A DNA stretch of 64,000 nt from an uncultured Eubacteriaceae bacterium (lineage in GTDB: Bacteria; Bacillota; Clostridia; Peptostreptococcales; Anaerovoracaceae): contig CAIFEY010000001.1 in the NCBI GenBank assembly GCA_903789635.1, positions 124,001 to 188,000 of the forward strand, read 5' to 3'. The notes under the pieces were generated by a model. That model was given only the letters and a program-made list of their open reading frames with translations, searched no databases and had not been told where the DNA came from. This document shows positions 30,561 to 41,147 of the stretch, piece after piece. Every line of letters starts with the position of its first letter. Positions within the stretch are counted from its first letter, which is position 1. A program made the position numbers and the translations under genes.

Positions 30561-33536
30561 ATGCCGAATGAAATCATCATTAAAAATGCGAATGTGAACA
30601 ACCTGAAGCATTTAAGCGTGCGGATTCCGCGCGACAAGTTCGTGGTGCTGACGGGGCTGTCCGGCTCGGGCAAGTCCTCGCTGGCGTTCGACACGATCTA
30701 TGCGGAGGGGCAGAGAAGGTATATCGAGAGTCTGTCGTCGTACGCGCGGCAGTTCCTGGGGCAGATGGACAAGCCGGATGTCGAGTCGATTGAGGGGCTT
30801 TCGCCGGCGATCTCCATCGACCAGAAGACGACGAGCAGGAACCCGCGCTCCACGGTCGGAACGGTGACGGAGATCAACGACTACCTCCGTCTGCTGTACG
30901 CGAGGATAGGCATTCCGCACTGCCCGGTCTGCGGCAGGGAGATCAGCAGCCAGAGCGTGGATCAGATCGTCGACACCATCATGGGCTATCCGGAGCGGAC
31001 GCGCCTGATGATCATGGCGCCGGTGGTCAGGGGCCGCAAGGGCGAGCACGTGAAGGTCCTCGAGAGGATTCAGAAGGAAGGCTTCACGAGGGTCAGGGTC
31101 GACGGAGAGATCCGGCTGCTGGACGAGGACGAGATCCATCTGGAGAAGCAGAAGCGCCACACGATCGAGATCGTCGTGGACCGAATCATCGTCAAGCCGG
31201 GCCAGGAGGGACGCATCTCCGAGGCCGTCGAGCTCGCGATGCAGGAGGGCGAGGGGCTTGCCGTCGTCTTCTTCAAGGACGGGGACTTTGAGAAGGAGCA
31301 GACCTTCTCCAGCAAGCTCGCCTGCCCGGAGCACGGCGCGAGCATCGAGGAGCTGGAGCCGAGGATGTTCTCCTTCAACAGCCCGTTCGGCGCCTGCCCG
31401 ACCTGCAACGGCCTGGGCTTCACCGAGAAAGTCGACCCGGATAAGATGATCTACACCGAGAAGAGCATCGCCGATGGCGCCCTGAACCGCATCTACGCTT
31501 CGATGGAATTCTCCGGATTCTACCGCGAGGTCGTGGACATTCTGGCGGCGGAGCACCACGTCGACCTGAACACGCCGTACCGCGAGCTGCCGGAGAAGTT
31601 TAAGCAGGAGCTGCTGTACGGAACCGGAAACCGCCACCTGAAGTACACCCACGTGACCAGGAGGGGCAAAGAAGTCAACTTCGACCATCCATTTGAGGGG
31701 CTGCTGACCAACGTGGAGCGCCGCTACCGCGAGTACGCGACGGACAACATGCGGTCCCGCATGGAGCCGTTCATGGTCGTGAAGGAGTGCCCGGACTGCG
31801 GCGGAAAGCGCCTGAAGCCGGAGGTCCTCGCGGTCACGGTCGGCGGAAAGAACATCGCGGAGTTCTCCGACATGTCGGTCCGCGATTCGCTCGAGTTCGT
31901 GACGAACCTTCAGCTCAGCGAGAAGGATCAGATGATCGGAAAGCAGATCCTGCACGAGATCCGCGCCCGCCTGAAGTTCCTGGTGGACGTCGGCCTCGAT
32001 TACCTGACGCTCTCCCGTGCGGCGGCAACGCTGTCCGGCGGCGAGGCGCAGAGAATCCGGCTTGCGACGCAGATCGGATCCGGCCTGCAGGGCGTCCTGT
32101 ACATTCTGGATGAGCCGAGCATCGGCCTGCATCAGAGGGACAACGACAAGCTCCTGAAGACGCTGCGCCACCTGACCGATCTCGGCAACACGCTGATCGT
32201 CGTCGAGCACGACGAGGACACGATGTACGCGGCGGACCACATCGTCGACATCGGCCCGGGCGCCGGCATCTACGGCGGAGAGCTCGTCGCGCAGGGCACG
32301 GTCGAGGACATCAAGGCCTGCCCGGAGTCAATTACCGGCCAGTACCTCAGCGGAAAGAAGAAGATTGCCGTCCCGGCCGTCCGCCGCGAGGGCAACGGGA
32401 CGTTCATCACCGTCAAGGGCGCGACGGAGCACAACCTGAAGAACATCGACGTCGAGTTCCCGCTCGGGAAGTTCATCGCGGTGACGGGCGTCTCCGGATC
32501 CGGAAAGTCCAGCCTGGTCAACGAGATCCTGAATAAGGGCGCGTCGCGCATCGTCAACCGAAGCGAGGACGTGCCGGGCGCGCACGAGGCCATCCTGGGC
32601 CTCGAGAACATCGACAAGGTCATCGACATCGACCAGTCGCCGATCGGAAGGACGCCGCGCTCCAACCCGGCGACCTACACCGGCATGTTCACGAGCATCC
32701 GCGACCTGTTCGCCAGCCTCCCGGACGCCAAGATGCGCGGCTTCGACAAGGGCCGCTTCAGCTTCAACGTGAAGGGCGGGCGCTGCGAGGCCTGCAAAGG
32801 CGACGGAATCATCAAGATCGAGATGCACTTCCTCTCCGACGTCTACGTCCCGTGCGAGGTCTGCCACGGCAAGCGCTACAACCGCGAGACGCTGGAGGTC
32901 AAGTACAAGGGCAAGAGCATCTACGACGTCCTGAACATGAGCGTGGCGGAGGCGCTGGACTTCTTCCAGAACCTGCCGTCGATCCACCGCAAGCTGGAGA
33001 CCCTGCACGAGGTCGGACTCGACTACATCAAGCTCGGCCAGCCGTCCACGGAGCTGTCTGGCGGCGAGGCGCAGCGAATCAAGCTTGCGACGGAGCTCTC
33101 CAAGCGCAGCACGGGAAGGACGCTCTACATCCTCGACGAGCCGACCACCGGCCTGCACTTCGCCGACGTGGACAAGCTCCTCTCCGTCCTGCAGAAACTT
33201 ACGGACGGAGGGAACACGGTCGTCGTCATCGAGCACAACCTGGACGTGATCAAGCAGGCGGACTGGATCATCGACTTGGGTCCGGAGGGCGGAGACCTCG
33301 GCGGCAATGTCGTCGTTACGGGCACGCCGGAGGAGGTCGCCGAGTGCGAGGAATCCTATACCGGCCAGTTCCTGAAGAAGATGCTCCCGAAGCCGACGGC
33401 AACCAAGGCGACGGTTTCCGCGAAGCCGAAGGCCAAGTCCAGGTCTGCGGCCAAGCCTAAGGCTAAAGCTAAGACAAAGTCGACGGCCAAGGCTGGAGTA
33501 AAGACCAGGGTCAAGGCCGAGGCTGCCGGCAAGTAG
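30561..33536 (+). CDS. uvrA: Excinuclease ABC subunit A with lysine/alanine-rich C-terminal extension
   Basis: [46 protein letters not shown]; two ABC signatures (LSGGEAQRI); tail [37 protein letters not shown]. Confidence 0.97.
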   Translation: MPNEIIIKNANVNNLKHLSVRIPRDKFVVLTGLSGSGKSSLAFDTIYAEGQRRYIESLSSYARQFLGQMDKPDVESIEGLSPAISIDQKTTSRNPRSTVGTVTEINDYLRLLYARIGIPHCPVCGREISSQSVDQIVDTIMGYPERTRLMIMAPVVRGRKGEHVKVLERIQKEGFTRVRVDGEIRLLDEDEIHLEKQKRHTIEIVVDRIIVKPGQEGRISEAVELAMQEGEGLAVVFFKDGDFEKEQTFSSKLACPEHGASIEELEPRMFSFNSPFGACPTCNGLGFTEKVDPDKMIYTEKSIADGALNRIYASMEFSGFYREVVDILAAEHHVDLNTPYRELPEKFKQELLYGTGNRHLKYTHVTRRGKEVNFDHPFEGLLTNVERRYREYATDNMRSRMEPFMVVKECPDCGGKRLKPEVLAVTVGGKNIAEFSDMSVRDSLEFVTNLQLSEKDQMIGKQILHEIRARLKFLVDVGLDYLTLSRAAATLSGGEAQRIRLATQIGSGLQGVLYILDEPSIGLHQRDNDKLLKTLRHLTDLGNTLIVVEHDEDTMYAADHIVDIGPGAGIYGGELVAQGTVEDIKACPESITGQYLSGKKKIAVPAVRREGNGTFITVKGATEHNLKNIDVEFPLGKFIAVTGVSGSGKSSLVNEILNKGASRIVNRSEDVPGAHEAILGLENIDKVIDIDQSPIGRTPRSNPATYTGMFTSIRDLFASLPDAKMRGFDKGRFSFNVKGGRCEACKGDGIIKIEMHFLSDVYVPCEVCHGKRYNRETLEVKYKGKSIYDVLNMSVAEALDFFQNLPSIHRKLETLHEVGLDYIKLGQPSTELSGGEAQRIKLATELSKRSTGRTLYILDEPTTGLHFADVDKLLSVLQKLTDGGNTVVVIEHNLDVIKQADWIIDLGPEGGDLGGNVVVTGTPEEVAECEESYTGQFLKKMLPKPTATKATVSAKPKAKSRSAAKPKAKAKTKSTAKAGVKTRVKAEAAGK

Positions 33537-33602
33537 CGCCGTACGGCTCGGAAAGCCCTGGGACACATTTCGATACAGCGGTGCAGGATGCGGCAAAAAA
33601 TT

Positions 33603-33646
33603 AATCCGGCAGGGAAGGCTGACTTCCTTGCCGGATATTTTTTTTG
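33603..33646 (+). terminator. Intrinsic terminator after uvrA
   Basis: ATCCGGCAGGGAAGgctgaCTTCCTTGCCGGATATTTTTTTT. Confidence 0.85.
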
Positions 33647-33959
33647 TCCGAAGGAAGATACAACTGTGAGAAAAAACGGTAAACATGGAAATTACTTGTT
33701 GGATAGTACCACATGTGTCAATTTGGTGGTTTCTTTGTGCTTGTATTTACAATTCTGTTAGTTTATCCGCCCGGATTTGTTATAATGTAAAGGAGATGTT
33801 AAATTGCCTGCTCGTCCGGGGCCGCTCAAGGTCATTGGGACGCGCGGGAACAGACGGAAAACCTGCTCGGCGTATGGGAGTTGACGGCGGGCCGGTACCG
33901 TGCGTGCAGGCCGGAGGGGTTGGCCGGGCGCACAGCAGAATTTTGGAGGTATTTTTAAA

Positions 33960-35408
33960 ATGGCACTGAAGGATAATATGACGCTGCTCACCGATTTCTA
34001 TGAGCTGACGATGGGCAACGGGTACTTCGAGGCGGGCCGAAAGGACGAGATCGCATGGTTCGACATGTTCTTCCGTCACATCCCGGACCGCGGCGGCTAT
34101 GCGATCATGGCCGGGGTGCAGCAGATTGTTGAGTATATGGAAAATTTGCACTTTTCCGATGAGGACATCGAGTATCTTCGCGGCAAGCACATGTTCAGCG
34201 AGGGATTCCTGGAGTATCTGAGGGACTTCGAGTTCGAGTGCGACGTCTGGGCGGTTCCGGAGGGCGTTCCGATCTTCCCGCAGGAGCCGATCGTCACGGT
34301 GCGCGGCCCGATCATCCAGGCGCAGCTGATGGAGACGATGATTCTTCTTACGATCAACCACCAGAGCCTGATTGCGACCAAGGCGAGCCGGATCGTCCGT
34401 GCAGCCCAGGGCCGCGGCGTCATGGAGTTCGGATCCCGCAGAGCACACGGCACGGCTGCCGCAATCATGGGCGCGCGTGCGGCTTACATCGGCGGCTGCA
34501 TCGGAACGGCCTGCACGATCACCGACCGCGAGTTCGACATCCCGGCGCTCGGAACGATGGCGCACAGCTGGGTTCAGCTCTTCCCGACGGAGTACGACGC
34601 GTTCACGGCATATGCTAAGACGTATCCGGACAACTGCATCCTGCTGATCGACACCTACGACGTCCTGAAGTCCGGACTGCCGAACGCAATCCGCGTCTTC
34701 AAGGAGCAGAAGCCTAAGAACATGGGCGTCCGCGTCGACAGCGGCGACATCGCGTACCTGACCAAGCGCGTCCGCAAGATCCTGGACGAGGAAGGCCTGC
34801 AGGACTGCAAGATCACGGTCAGCAATTCACTGGACGAGTACCTGATCCGCGACGTGATCATGGAAGGCGCACAGATCGACTCCTTCGGTGTCGGCGAGCG
34901 CATGATCACGGCCAAGTCCGAGCCGGTATTCGGCGGTGTGTACAAGCTGTCGGCGGTCGAGGAGAACGGCAGGGTCATCCCGAAGATCAAGATCTCCGAG
35001 AACGTCGGAAAGATCAGCAACCCGGCGGCCAAGAAGCTCTACAGAATCTACAGCAGGGAGACGGGAAAGGCGGAGGCCGACCTGATCATGCTGAAGGACG
35101 AGCCGATGCCGACCGAGGACGGCTACACGATCTTCGACCCTTGCGTCAACTGGAAGAAGAAGACCCTGAACAACTATTATGCGAAGGACATCCGCGTCCA
35201 GCTGTTCGATCACGGCAAGCGCGTCTACGACTGTCCGCCGGTTCAGGATATCCAGAAATTCTGCAAGGAGCAGGTCGAGACCCTCTGGGAGGAGACCCTG
35301 CGCTTCGAGAACCCGCAGCGCTACTTCGTCGACCTTTCCGAGGACCTGTACAATACCAAGCAGGAACTCATCCACAAGAACAGAGAGCTGAAGCAGGAAC
35401 ATAAATAA
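33960..35408 (+). CDS. pncB: Nicotinate phosphoribosyltransferase
   Basis: LLTDFYELTMGNGYFEAGRKDEIAWFDMFFRHIPDRGGYAIMAG; EFGSRRAHG; VDSGDIAYL. Confidence 0.93.
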   Translation: MALKDNMTLLTDFYELTMGNGYFEAGRKDEIAWFDMFFRHIPDRGGYAIMAGVQQIVEYMENLHFSDEDIEYLRGKHMFSEGFLEYLRDFEFECDVWAVPEGVPIFPQEPIVTVRGPIIQAQLMETMILLTINHQSLIATKASRIVRAAQGRGVMEFGSRRAHGTAAAIMGARAAYIGGCIGTACTITDREFDIPALGTMAHSWVQLFPTEYDAFTAYAKTYPDNCILLIDTYDVLKSGLPNAIRVFKEQKPKNMGVRVDSGDIAYLTKRVRKILDEEGLQDCKITVSNSLDEYLIRDVIMEGAQIDSFGVGERMITAKSEPVFGGVYKLSAVEENGRVIPKIKISENVGKISNPAAKKLYRIYSRETGKAEADLIMLKDEPMPTEDGYTIFDPCVNWKKKTLNNYYAKDIRVQLFDHGKRVYDCPPVQDIQKFCKEQVETLWEETLRFENPQRYFVDLSEDLYNTKQELIHKNRELKQEHK

Positions 35409-35437
35409 CCGAGACATAAACAATCAGAAATACAATA

Positions 35438-35489
35438 AAAACGGGGGTATGGAAAATGTCCGTTCATTTTTCCACACCCTCGTTTTGCT
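35438..35489. terminator. Terminator hairpin between convergent pncB and the Crp/Fnr gene
   Basis: AACGgGGGTATGGAAAAaTG...CAtTTTTCCACACCCtCGTTTT. Confidence 0.7.
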
Positions 35490-35493
35490 GTTC

Positions 35494-36183
35494 TTACATT
35501 AATAGCTTGAAGTGATTCCGGTTCGTCTTCAGTACGCCCTCCTGCTGAAGCTTGGAGATCTCCACCGACATGGCGGAACGCTCCACGCACAGGTAGTCTG
35601 CGAGCTGCTGCCTGTTGTATGGGATATCAAATTCTTTGGAACCCTGCTTGAGCGATTCTGCGGAGAGGTAAGCCATCAGCTTTTCCTTCGTCGTCCGCTT
35701 GCCCATGATGATGGTCTTTTCGTTGAATGCCAGCGCTTTTCGCGAGATCGATATGACGAAGTTCTTAATGAGTGTCTGGTGGTGTTCGCATCTGGTCGTG
35801 CAGGTGTTCAGGACCTTGTCTACCTTCAGGAAAACGATCTGCGAGTTCTCTGCTGCGACAAAGTCCACATTGAGAACCGTTTCCTTTTTGGTTGTGTACG
35901 GATCTCCGAACGAGTCTCCCGCGCTGAATTTGGTGATGATGTTTCTGTTTCCCCAGATGTCTGTCTGGGTCATCAGGACGGATCCGGTCAATATAACACC
36001 GACAGAATCAATGTGTGTTCCTGCCTCATGGATGTATTCATTCTTTTTAACCGTTTTCATTTTTGCGTCCGTACATTTCAGGATTGATAGTATTTCTTGA
36101 TCAGCAAGACCGCTGAACATATCGCAGCGTTTAAGTGCTGTAATGTATTCTTTCACTTTGTCACCCCTATTGTTGGAATTCAA
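35494..36183 (-). CDS. Crp/Fnr family transcriptional regulator
   Basis: cNMP-type N-domain (CDMFSGLADQEILSIL...) and HTH (YNRQQLADYLCVERSAMSVEISKLQQEGVL); divergent from asrABC. Confidence 0.9.
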   Translation of the reverse strand: MNSNNRGDKVKEYITALKRCDMFSGLADQEILSILKCTDAKMKTVKKNEYIHEAGTHIDSVGVILTGSVLMTQTDIWGNRNIITKFSAGDSFGDPYTTKKETVLNVDFVAAENSQIVFLKVDKVLNTCTTRCEHHQTLIKNFVISISRKALAFNEKTIIMGKRTTKEKLMAYLSAESLKQGSKEFDIPYNRQQLADYLCVERSAMSVEISKLQQEGVLKTNRNHFKLLM

Positions 36184-36223
36184 ACATACACCATTACATT
36201 TATTATACTATAATTTGCCAAGA

Positions 36224-36239
36224 TGTTAACAGGTAAACA
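36224..36239. promoter_or_regulatory. Quasi-palindrome TGTTAACAGGTAAACA in the asrA/crp intergenic region
   Basis: Imperfect inverted repeat just downstream of TATAAT (36209-36214). Confidence 0.45.
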
Positions 36240-36255
36240 CATAGGAGGATTGTCT

Positions 36256-37269
36256 ATGGGCTATGTCTTAAGTAATGAGGGCATCAACAAGGCGTTTGAA
36301 GCTCTTCGCAAAGAGTACAGAATCTTTGCGCCCGTTCTCAAGGTAGGCGAGGGCAGATTCAAGGATACGGATGTCATCCGTTATGATTTCGTTGACAGCT
36401 ATGATGAAGTCGAGATGGACAAAAGATCCGATTTCTCGTACAAGGACATTGTTACACCGCTTTCCGAGTCGATGTTCTTCTTCACAGAAGACCAGATTCG
36501 TGAGGCCAACTTCGATGCTTCACCGGTAATTGTTTTGATGAGAGCCTGCGATATTAATGCAGTAGAGCGTCTCGATCAGATTTTCCTCGCAAACGGTGAG
36601 CATAACGATTATTACTATGAGAGACGCAGAGAGGTAATCAAGTTCGCACTCATCGGATGCGGCAAGACCTGCGAGGACGGATTCTGCGTAGATATGGGTT
36701 CCAACAAGGCTGAGGACTACGTTTTCTCTCTGGATCCGAAAGACGGTAAGGTTTATGTAAACGTAAAGGAAGATGACCTTGACGCTGCTTTCGCTGATAA
36801 TTCAGAATCCTCTGCTGACGTAGTGCCTCAGTTCGTAACCGAGAATGAGGTTCACGTAGAGAGACCGGAAGAGGTTCCACTCACACTCTTTAAGGATGAG
36901 ATGTGGGATGAATACAGCAAGAGATGCATTAACTGCGGACGCTGCAACTTTGTCTGTCCTACATGCAGCTGCTTCACGATCCAGGACCTGTTCTTCACGG
37001 ATAACGGCAAGGTGGGAGAGAGAAGAAGAGTCAACGCTTCCTGCATGGTAGACGGATACACAGACGTTGCCGGCGGACTCGTTCAGCGCAGATCTAACGG
37101 TGAGAGAATGAGATTCAAGGTTCTCCACAAGGTTTACGACTTCAGAAAAATCTTTGGATACGACATGTGCGTAGGATGCGGACGCTGCGACACCGTCTGC
37201 CCGGAGTACATTTCGTTCTCGAACTGCATCAACAAGCTTAATGCCAGAGTAAAGGAATTGGAGGGATAG
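36256..37269 (+). CDS. asrA: Anaerobic sulfite reductase subunit A
   Basis: Two ferredoxin clusters CINCGRCNFVCPTCSCF and CVGCGRCDTVCPEYI; asrABC order. Confidence 0.93.
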   Translation: MGYVLSNEGINKAFEALRKEYRIFAPVLKVGEGRFKDTDVIRYDFVDSYDEVEMDKRSDFSYKDIVTPLSESMFFFTEDQIREANFDASPVIVLMRACDINAVERLDQIFLANGEHNDYYYERRREVIKFALIGCGKTCEDGFCVDMGSNKAEDYVFSLDPKDGKVYVNVKEDDLDAAFADNSESSADVVPQFVTENEVHVERPEEVPLTLFKDEMWDEYSKRCINCGRCNFVCPTCSCFTIQDLFFTDNGKVGERRRVNASCMVDGYTDVAGGLVQRRSNGERMRFKVLHKVYDFRKIFGYDMCVGCGRCDTVCPEYISFSNCINKLNARVKELEG

Positions 37270-37271
37270 AA

Positions 37272-38069
37272 ATGGCCGGCAAGAATGAATACACACCAAT
37301 GCCATCCAGACTGCAGGATATCATCAAGCAGGCGGAGAATGAATGGACGTTCCGCTTTACCTATGTCGGACCGGTCAAGCCGGGCCAGTTCTTCCAGGTT
37401 TCCATTCCTAAGGTCGGAGAGGCACCGATCTCTGTAAGCGGAATCGGAGAGGACTTCGTAGACCTGACCATCAGAAAAGTAGGGAAGGTTACGGATTATC
37501 TGTTTGAGAACTTCCAGGCAGGAGATTCCCTCTTCATCAGAGGACCTTACGGAAACGGATTCGATGTTGAGGAGTACGCTAAGGGCGAGATGATCATCGT
37601 TGCCGGCGGTACTGCGGTATCCCCGATCAGAGGAGTTGTACAGTACCTCTGCAAGACGGATCATCCTCAGGATACGCACCTCATCGCAGGATTCAAGAAT
37701 CCGGATGAGATCATGTTCAAGCCTGACTTTGAGGAGTGGAAGGATCTGATCGACCTCACCGTCACCGTAGACGGAGCACCGGAAGGATACGAGGGCAATG
37801 TAGGCCTCGTTACACAGTACATTCCTGACATTCCGATCAGAGATATCGAAAGCTGCAAGGCAATCGTAGTCGGACCTCCTCCGATGATCAAGTTCTCGAT
37901 CATCGAGCTCGTAAAGAGAGGCTTCAACGAGGAGCATATCTGGATTTCCGATTCCCGTAAGATGTCCTGCGGAATCGGTAAGTGCGGACACTGCAGGGTT
38001 AACAGCAAGTACATCTGCATCGACGGCCCTGTCTTCAAATATACAGAGCACAGAGCGCTCGTCGACTAG
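37272..38069 (+). CDS. asrB: Anaerobic sulfite reductase subunit B
   Basis: Flavin/NAD reductase fold with C-terminal CGIGKCGHCRVNSKYICIDGPVF. Confidence 0.93.
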   Translation: MAGKNEYTPMPSRLQDIIKQAENEWTFRFTYVGPVKPGQFFQVSIPKVGEAPISVSGIGEDFVDLTIRKVGKVTDYLFENFQAGDSLFIRGPYGNGFDVEEYAKGEMIIVAGGTAVSPIRGVVQYLCKTDHPQDTHLIAGFKNPDEIMFKPDFEEWKDLIDLTVTVDGAPEGYEGNVGLVTQYIPDIPIRDIESCKAIVVGPPPMIKFSIIELVKRGFNEEHIWISDSRKMSCGIGKCGHCRVNSKYICIDGPVFKYTEHRALVD

Positions 38070-38081
38070 GGGAGGTGCCAC

Positions 38082-39107
38082 ATGACTACAAGAGACATTA
38101 ATACCAAGAAATTTAAGAAGAACGCATTCCGTTACTCCAAGGTTAGAGGCGAGACGGCTTCCAGAGTCAGATGTCCGGGCGGAGAGATCGACGTAGAGTC
38201 TCTGCAGCGCGTAGTTGACATCGCTAAGAAGTACGGTCAGGGAACGGTAAATATCACAAACCGTCAGGGATTCGAGATTCCGGGAATCTCTCTGGACGAT
38301 ATCGATGCCGTAAATCACGCTCTTCAGACAATCATCGAGAACCGCGGAGTAAATCAGGAGGAGTACAACGGCGGATATCCAGCCTCCGGTACTCGTAACG
38401 TAGTTGCATGTCCAGGAAAGAAGCTCTGCCCGTTCGGATGCTATGACACCAAGGCGTTCGCGCAGGAGATCGACAAGGCGATTTTCCCTAACGACCACCA
38501 CGTAAAGATCGCTTTCACCGGCTGCTCCAATGACTGTGCCCACGTTCGCCTGAACGACTTCGGCATCATGGGACAGACAGAGCCGCAGTACAACAGAGAC
38601 AGATGCGTAGGCTGCGAGCAGTGCGTTAAGTACTGCAAGAAGCGTTCCGTAGGAGCTCTCTCCGTGGTAAACGGAAAGATCGTAAGAGATACGAACAAGT
38701 GCATCGGATGCGGAGTATGCATCAACTACTGCCCGACAAGAGCATGGACGAGAAGCAAGGAAGAGTACTTCCGCGTAGTTCTGCTCGGACGTACAGGAAA
38801 GAAGAACCCGAGACTCGCAGAGGATTTCCTCAAGTGGGCTGACCACGATTCGATCAAGAAGATGATCGTAAACGTATACGCTTACCTCGACGAGTACCTG
38901 GATAAGGCTGCCGTAGAGTCCAAGGAGCACATCGGTTACATCGTCGACCGTACCGGATTCGAGGAGTTCCTCAAGTACATCATGAAGGGCGTTGAACTCG
39001 GACCTAAGTGCGAGATGCAGGGACGTCTGTACTGGGGCGGCAAGAGATACGACCAGACAAACGAACTCAAGAAATCGATGTTCAGATTCTCTGAGAGAGA
39101 AGAGTAA
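38082..39107 (+). CDS. asrC: Anaerobic sulfite reductase subunit C (siroheme)
   Basis: NITNRQGFEIPGI; siroheme/Fe-S cysteines CPGKKLCPFGCYDT...TGCSNDCAH; ferredoxin clusters. Confidence 0.94.
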   Translation: MTTRDINTKKFKKNAFRYSKVRGETASRVRCPGGEIDVESLQRVVDIAKKYGQGTVNITNRQGFEIPGISLDDIDAVNHALQTIIENRGVNQEEYNGGYPASGTRNVVACPGKKLCPFGCYDTKAFAQEIDKAIFPNDHHVKIAFTGCSNDCAHVRLNDFGIMGQTEPQYNRDRCVGCEQCVKYCKKRSVGALSVVNGKIVRDTNKCIGCGVCINYCPTRAWTRSKEEYFRVVLLGRTGKKNPRLAEDFLKWADHDSIKKMIVNVYAYLDEYLDKAAVESKEHIGYIVDRTGFEEFLKYIMKGVELGPKCEMQGRLYWGGKRYDQTNELKKSMFRFSEREE

Positions 39108-39133
39108 TCGAATCGGATTTGAATACATGAAAG

Positions 39134-39173
39134 AAAGGGCTGTGGAAAATGCATGCATTTTCCACAGCCCTTT
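39134..39173. terminator. Perfect 40-bp palindrome, probable bidirectional terminator after asrC
   Basis: AAAGGGCTGTGGAAAATGCA/TGCATTTTCCACAGCCCTTT with no spacer, then TTT. Confidence 0.85.
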
Positions 39174-39285
39174 TTCGATGCTTAGCTGTATGTGAATTCC
39201 GCGGCCCGGAACTCATCACGGCAGGCGCGTCTGGCGCCCCGGAGTGATTTTGTCCGCGCGGTATGGACGGTCTGCCCGCTTCCGA

Positions 39286-40212
39286 CTATTTTCCGGAAGT
39301 GTGCAGGACGTCTCTGATCTTGTGCTGAACCATTGCGGTGATGGCGTCTCTGCCAGGACCCATGTATTTACGCGGGTCGAATTCCTCAGGATGTTCAGAC
39401 AGGACCTTGCGGATGGATGCCGTCATGGCGAGACGCAGGTCGGTGTCGACGTTGACCTTGCAGACGCCGTGCTTGCAGGCTTCTTCGATCATGGATTCCG
39501 GAACGCCCTGTGCGCCAGGAACCTGTCCGCCGTACTTGTTGCACTCCTCGACGAACTCCTGCGGTACGGAGGATGCTCCGTGCAGAACCAGCGGGGTGTT
39601 CGGGATCAGCTCGTGGATCTTCTGCAGACGCTCAAAGTCGAGGTATGGTGTGCCCTTGAACTTGTAAGCGCCGTGGCTCGTTCCGATTGCGACAGCCAGG
39701 GAGTCGACGCCGGTGCGCTCGACGAATTCCTTTGCCTCGTCAGGATCAGTGAAGGTCGCCTCTCTCTCGGCAACGTGAACCGCGTCCTCGACGCCTGCCA
39801 GCTTTCCGAGCTCCGCCTCTACGACGACGCCGTGGTCGTGCGCATAGTCTACAACCTGCTTGGTGACGCGGATATTCTCCTCGAACGGGTGCTTGGATCC
39901 GTCGTACATGACTGAGGTGAATCCGTCGTCTACGCAGCTCTTGCAGATTTCAAAGTCTGCGCCGTGGTCCAGGTGAAGAACGGCATCGATGCCCGTGTCC
40001 TCCAGAGCGGCCTCGACGAGCTTCAGCAGGTATGCCGGCCTTGCGTATTTACGGGCACCAGCGGAAACCTGCATGATGACCGGAGCATTCTCCGCCTTCG
40101 CTGCATCGGCGATGCCCTGCACGATCTCCATGTTGTTGACGTTGAACGCGCCGATGGCGTAGTCGCTGTTCAGTGCCTTCTTAAACAGTTCTGTACTGCT
40201 GATAAGAGCCAT
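39286..40212 (-). CDS. fba: Class II fructose-1,6-bisphosphate aldolase
   Basis: VLHLDHGADFE, VMYDGSKHPFEEN, VEAELGKLAG, VLHGASSVPQEFV. Confidence 0.94.
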   Translation of the reverse strand: MALISSTELFKKALNSDYAIGAFNVNNMEIVQGIADAAKAENAPVIMQVSAGARKYARPAYLLKLVEAALEDTGIDAVLHLDHGADFEICKSCVDDGFTSVMYDGSKHPFEENIRVTKQVVDYAHDHGVVVEAELGKLAGVEDAVHVAEREATFTDPDEAKEFVERTGVDSLAVAIGTSHGAYKFKGTPYLDFERLQKIHELIPNTPLVLHGASSVPQEFVEECNKYGGQVPGAQGVPESMIEEACKHGVCKVNVDTDLRLAMTASIRKVLSEHPEEFDPRKYMGPGRDAITAMVQHKIRDVLHTSGK

Positions 40213-40346
40213 AATAATCTCCTCCTGTATTATTAATATGTTATTAGTTCACAAAAACTTCTATCGTTTTGCATATATTATAATATATGCGTCTCTATTA
40301 TATACTGGAAACACAGAAACGTGAACGGATTTCCGTCAATTTACAC

Positions 40347-40877
40347 CTACTTTGTAAGCTCTTTAGCAATCTTTGCCTTGGTCCAGCCCTTCTTGAGCTT
40401 ATGTTCGCCGGCCTTGATGTCGCCTGCCTTCAGTCCCTGCTGGTGGCAGTAGACCTTGAACTCGTGGCGCGTGTCGAATAGCTTGTACTCCTTCAGCTGA
40501 TCCAGGGCACCGTTCAGAGAGCCGCTTTCGATCGTGATCGTGATCGTCTTGACCAGGTATCCATCTTTATACTGCGCGACGACCTTGTCGGTGTCTTTAT
40601 TCGTATCGCTATCCTTGTCCGTGGCAGCAGCTGCCTTGTCGGATGAATCGGAAGAAGAATTCTGGTCAGAACTGCTCTTATTCGCGTCCTGCTGAACTTC
40701 CGATGTGGTTTTCACACTGCTTGTCGTCATATGCTTAGGGTACTGCATAATGACGTTGACGCGCCAGCCGATGATGATCAGTGCCGCGATCAGGATGAGC
40801 ACGGTGATCAGCACGTCGTTGGTATCGTACAGGAAATCCTTCCATCCCGACTGGGAATTAGGGTCCTTCTGCTTCAT
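40347..40877 (-). CDS. Membrane-anchored hypothetical protein with a MltG/YceG N-terminal-like C-terminal segment
   Basis: One TM, Ser/Asp/Lys-rich linker, then LDQLKEYKLFDTRHEFKVYCHQQGLKAGDIKAGEHKLKKGWTKAKIAKELTK. Confidence 0.6.
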   Translation of the reverse strand: MKQKDPNSQSGWKDFLYDTNDVLITVLILIAALIIIGWRVNVIMQYPKHMTTSSVKTTSEVQQDANKSSSDQNSSSDSSDKAAAATDKDSDTNKDTDKVVAQYKDGYLVKTITITIESGSLNGALDQLKEYKLFDTRHEFKVYCHQQGLKAGDIKAGEHKLKKGWTKAKIAKELTK

Positions 40878-41147
40878 GTGAGAGCCTCCTTTCTCTGTCA
40901 TCCCTGTATTCTAGCATATTCGCGGACAAAGAACAAACGAGCAGCCGGAAAACCCCATGAATTCAGCCGTTCCTGATGCAATGTTCACCATTTCTTCACG
41001 CGCCTTGATCGCCTCTGTATGTCATGTCTATGCAGTCCGCCCGCCGCCATCCCCGGGAAAACTGCTCCTCCGCCGCTGAAAGCCGCGCTTTTCAACCCGT
41101 AATGGATTCTTTATTTCTACCTTTCGCTGATGTATAATATGTAAAGT

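Noticed and set aside
33685-33969. 94-aa ORF before pncB
   Set aside because: Overlaps the pncB start region in another frame; no RBS or similarity.
37134-39158. 674-aa minus-strand ORF opposite asrB/asrC
   Set aside because: Opposite strand encodes clear AsrB and AsrC with Fe-S motifs; no RBS or family similarity for the minus ORF.
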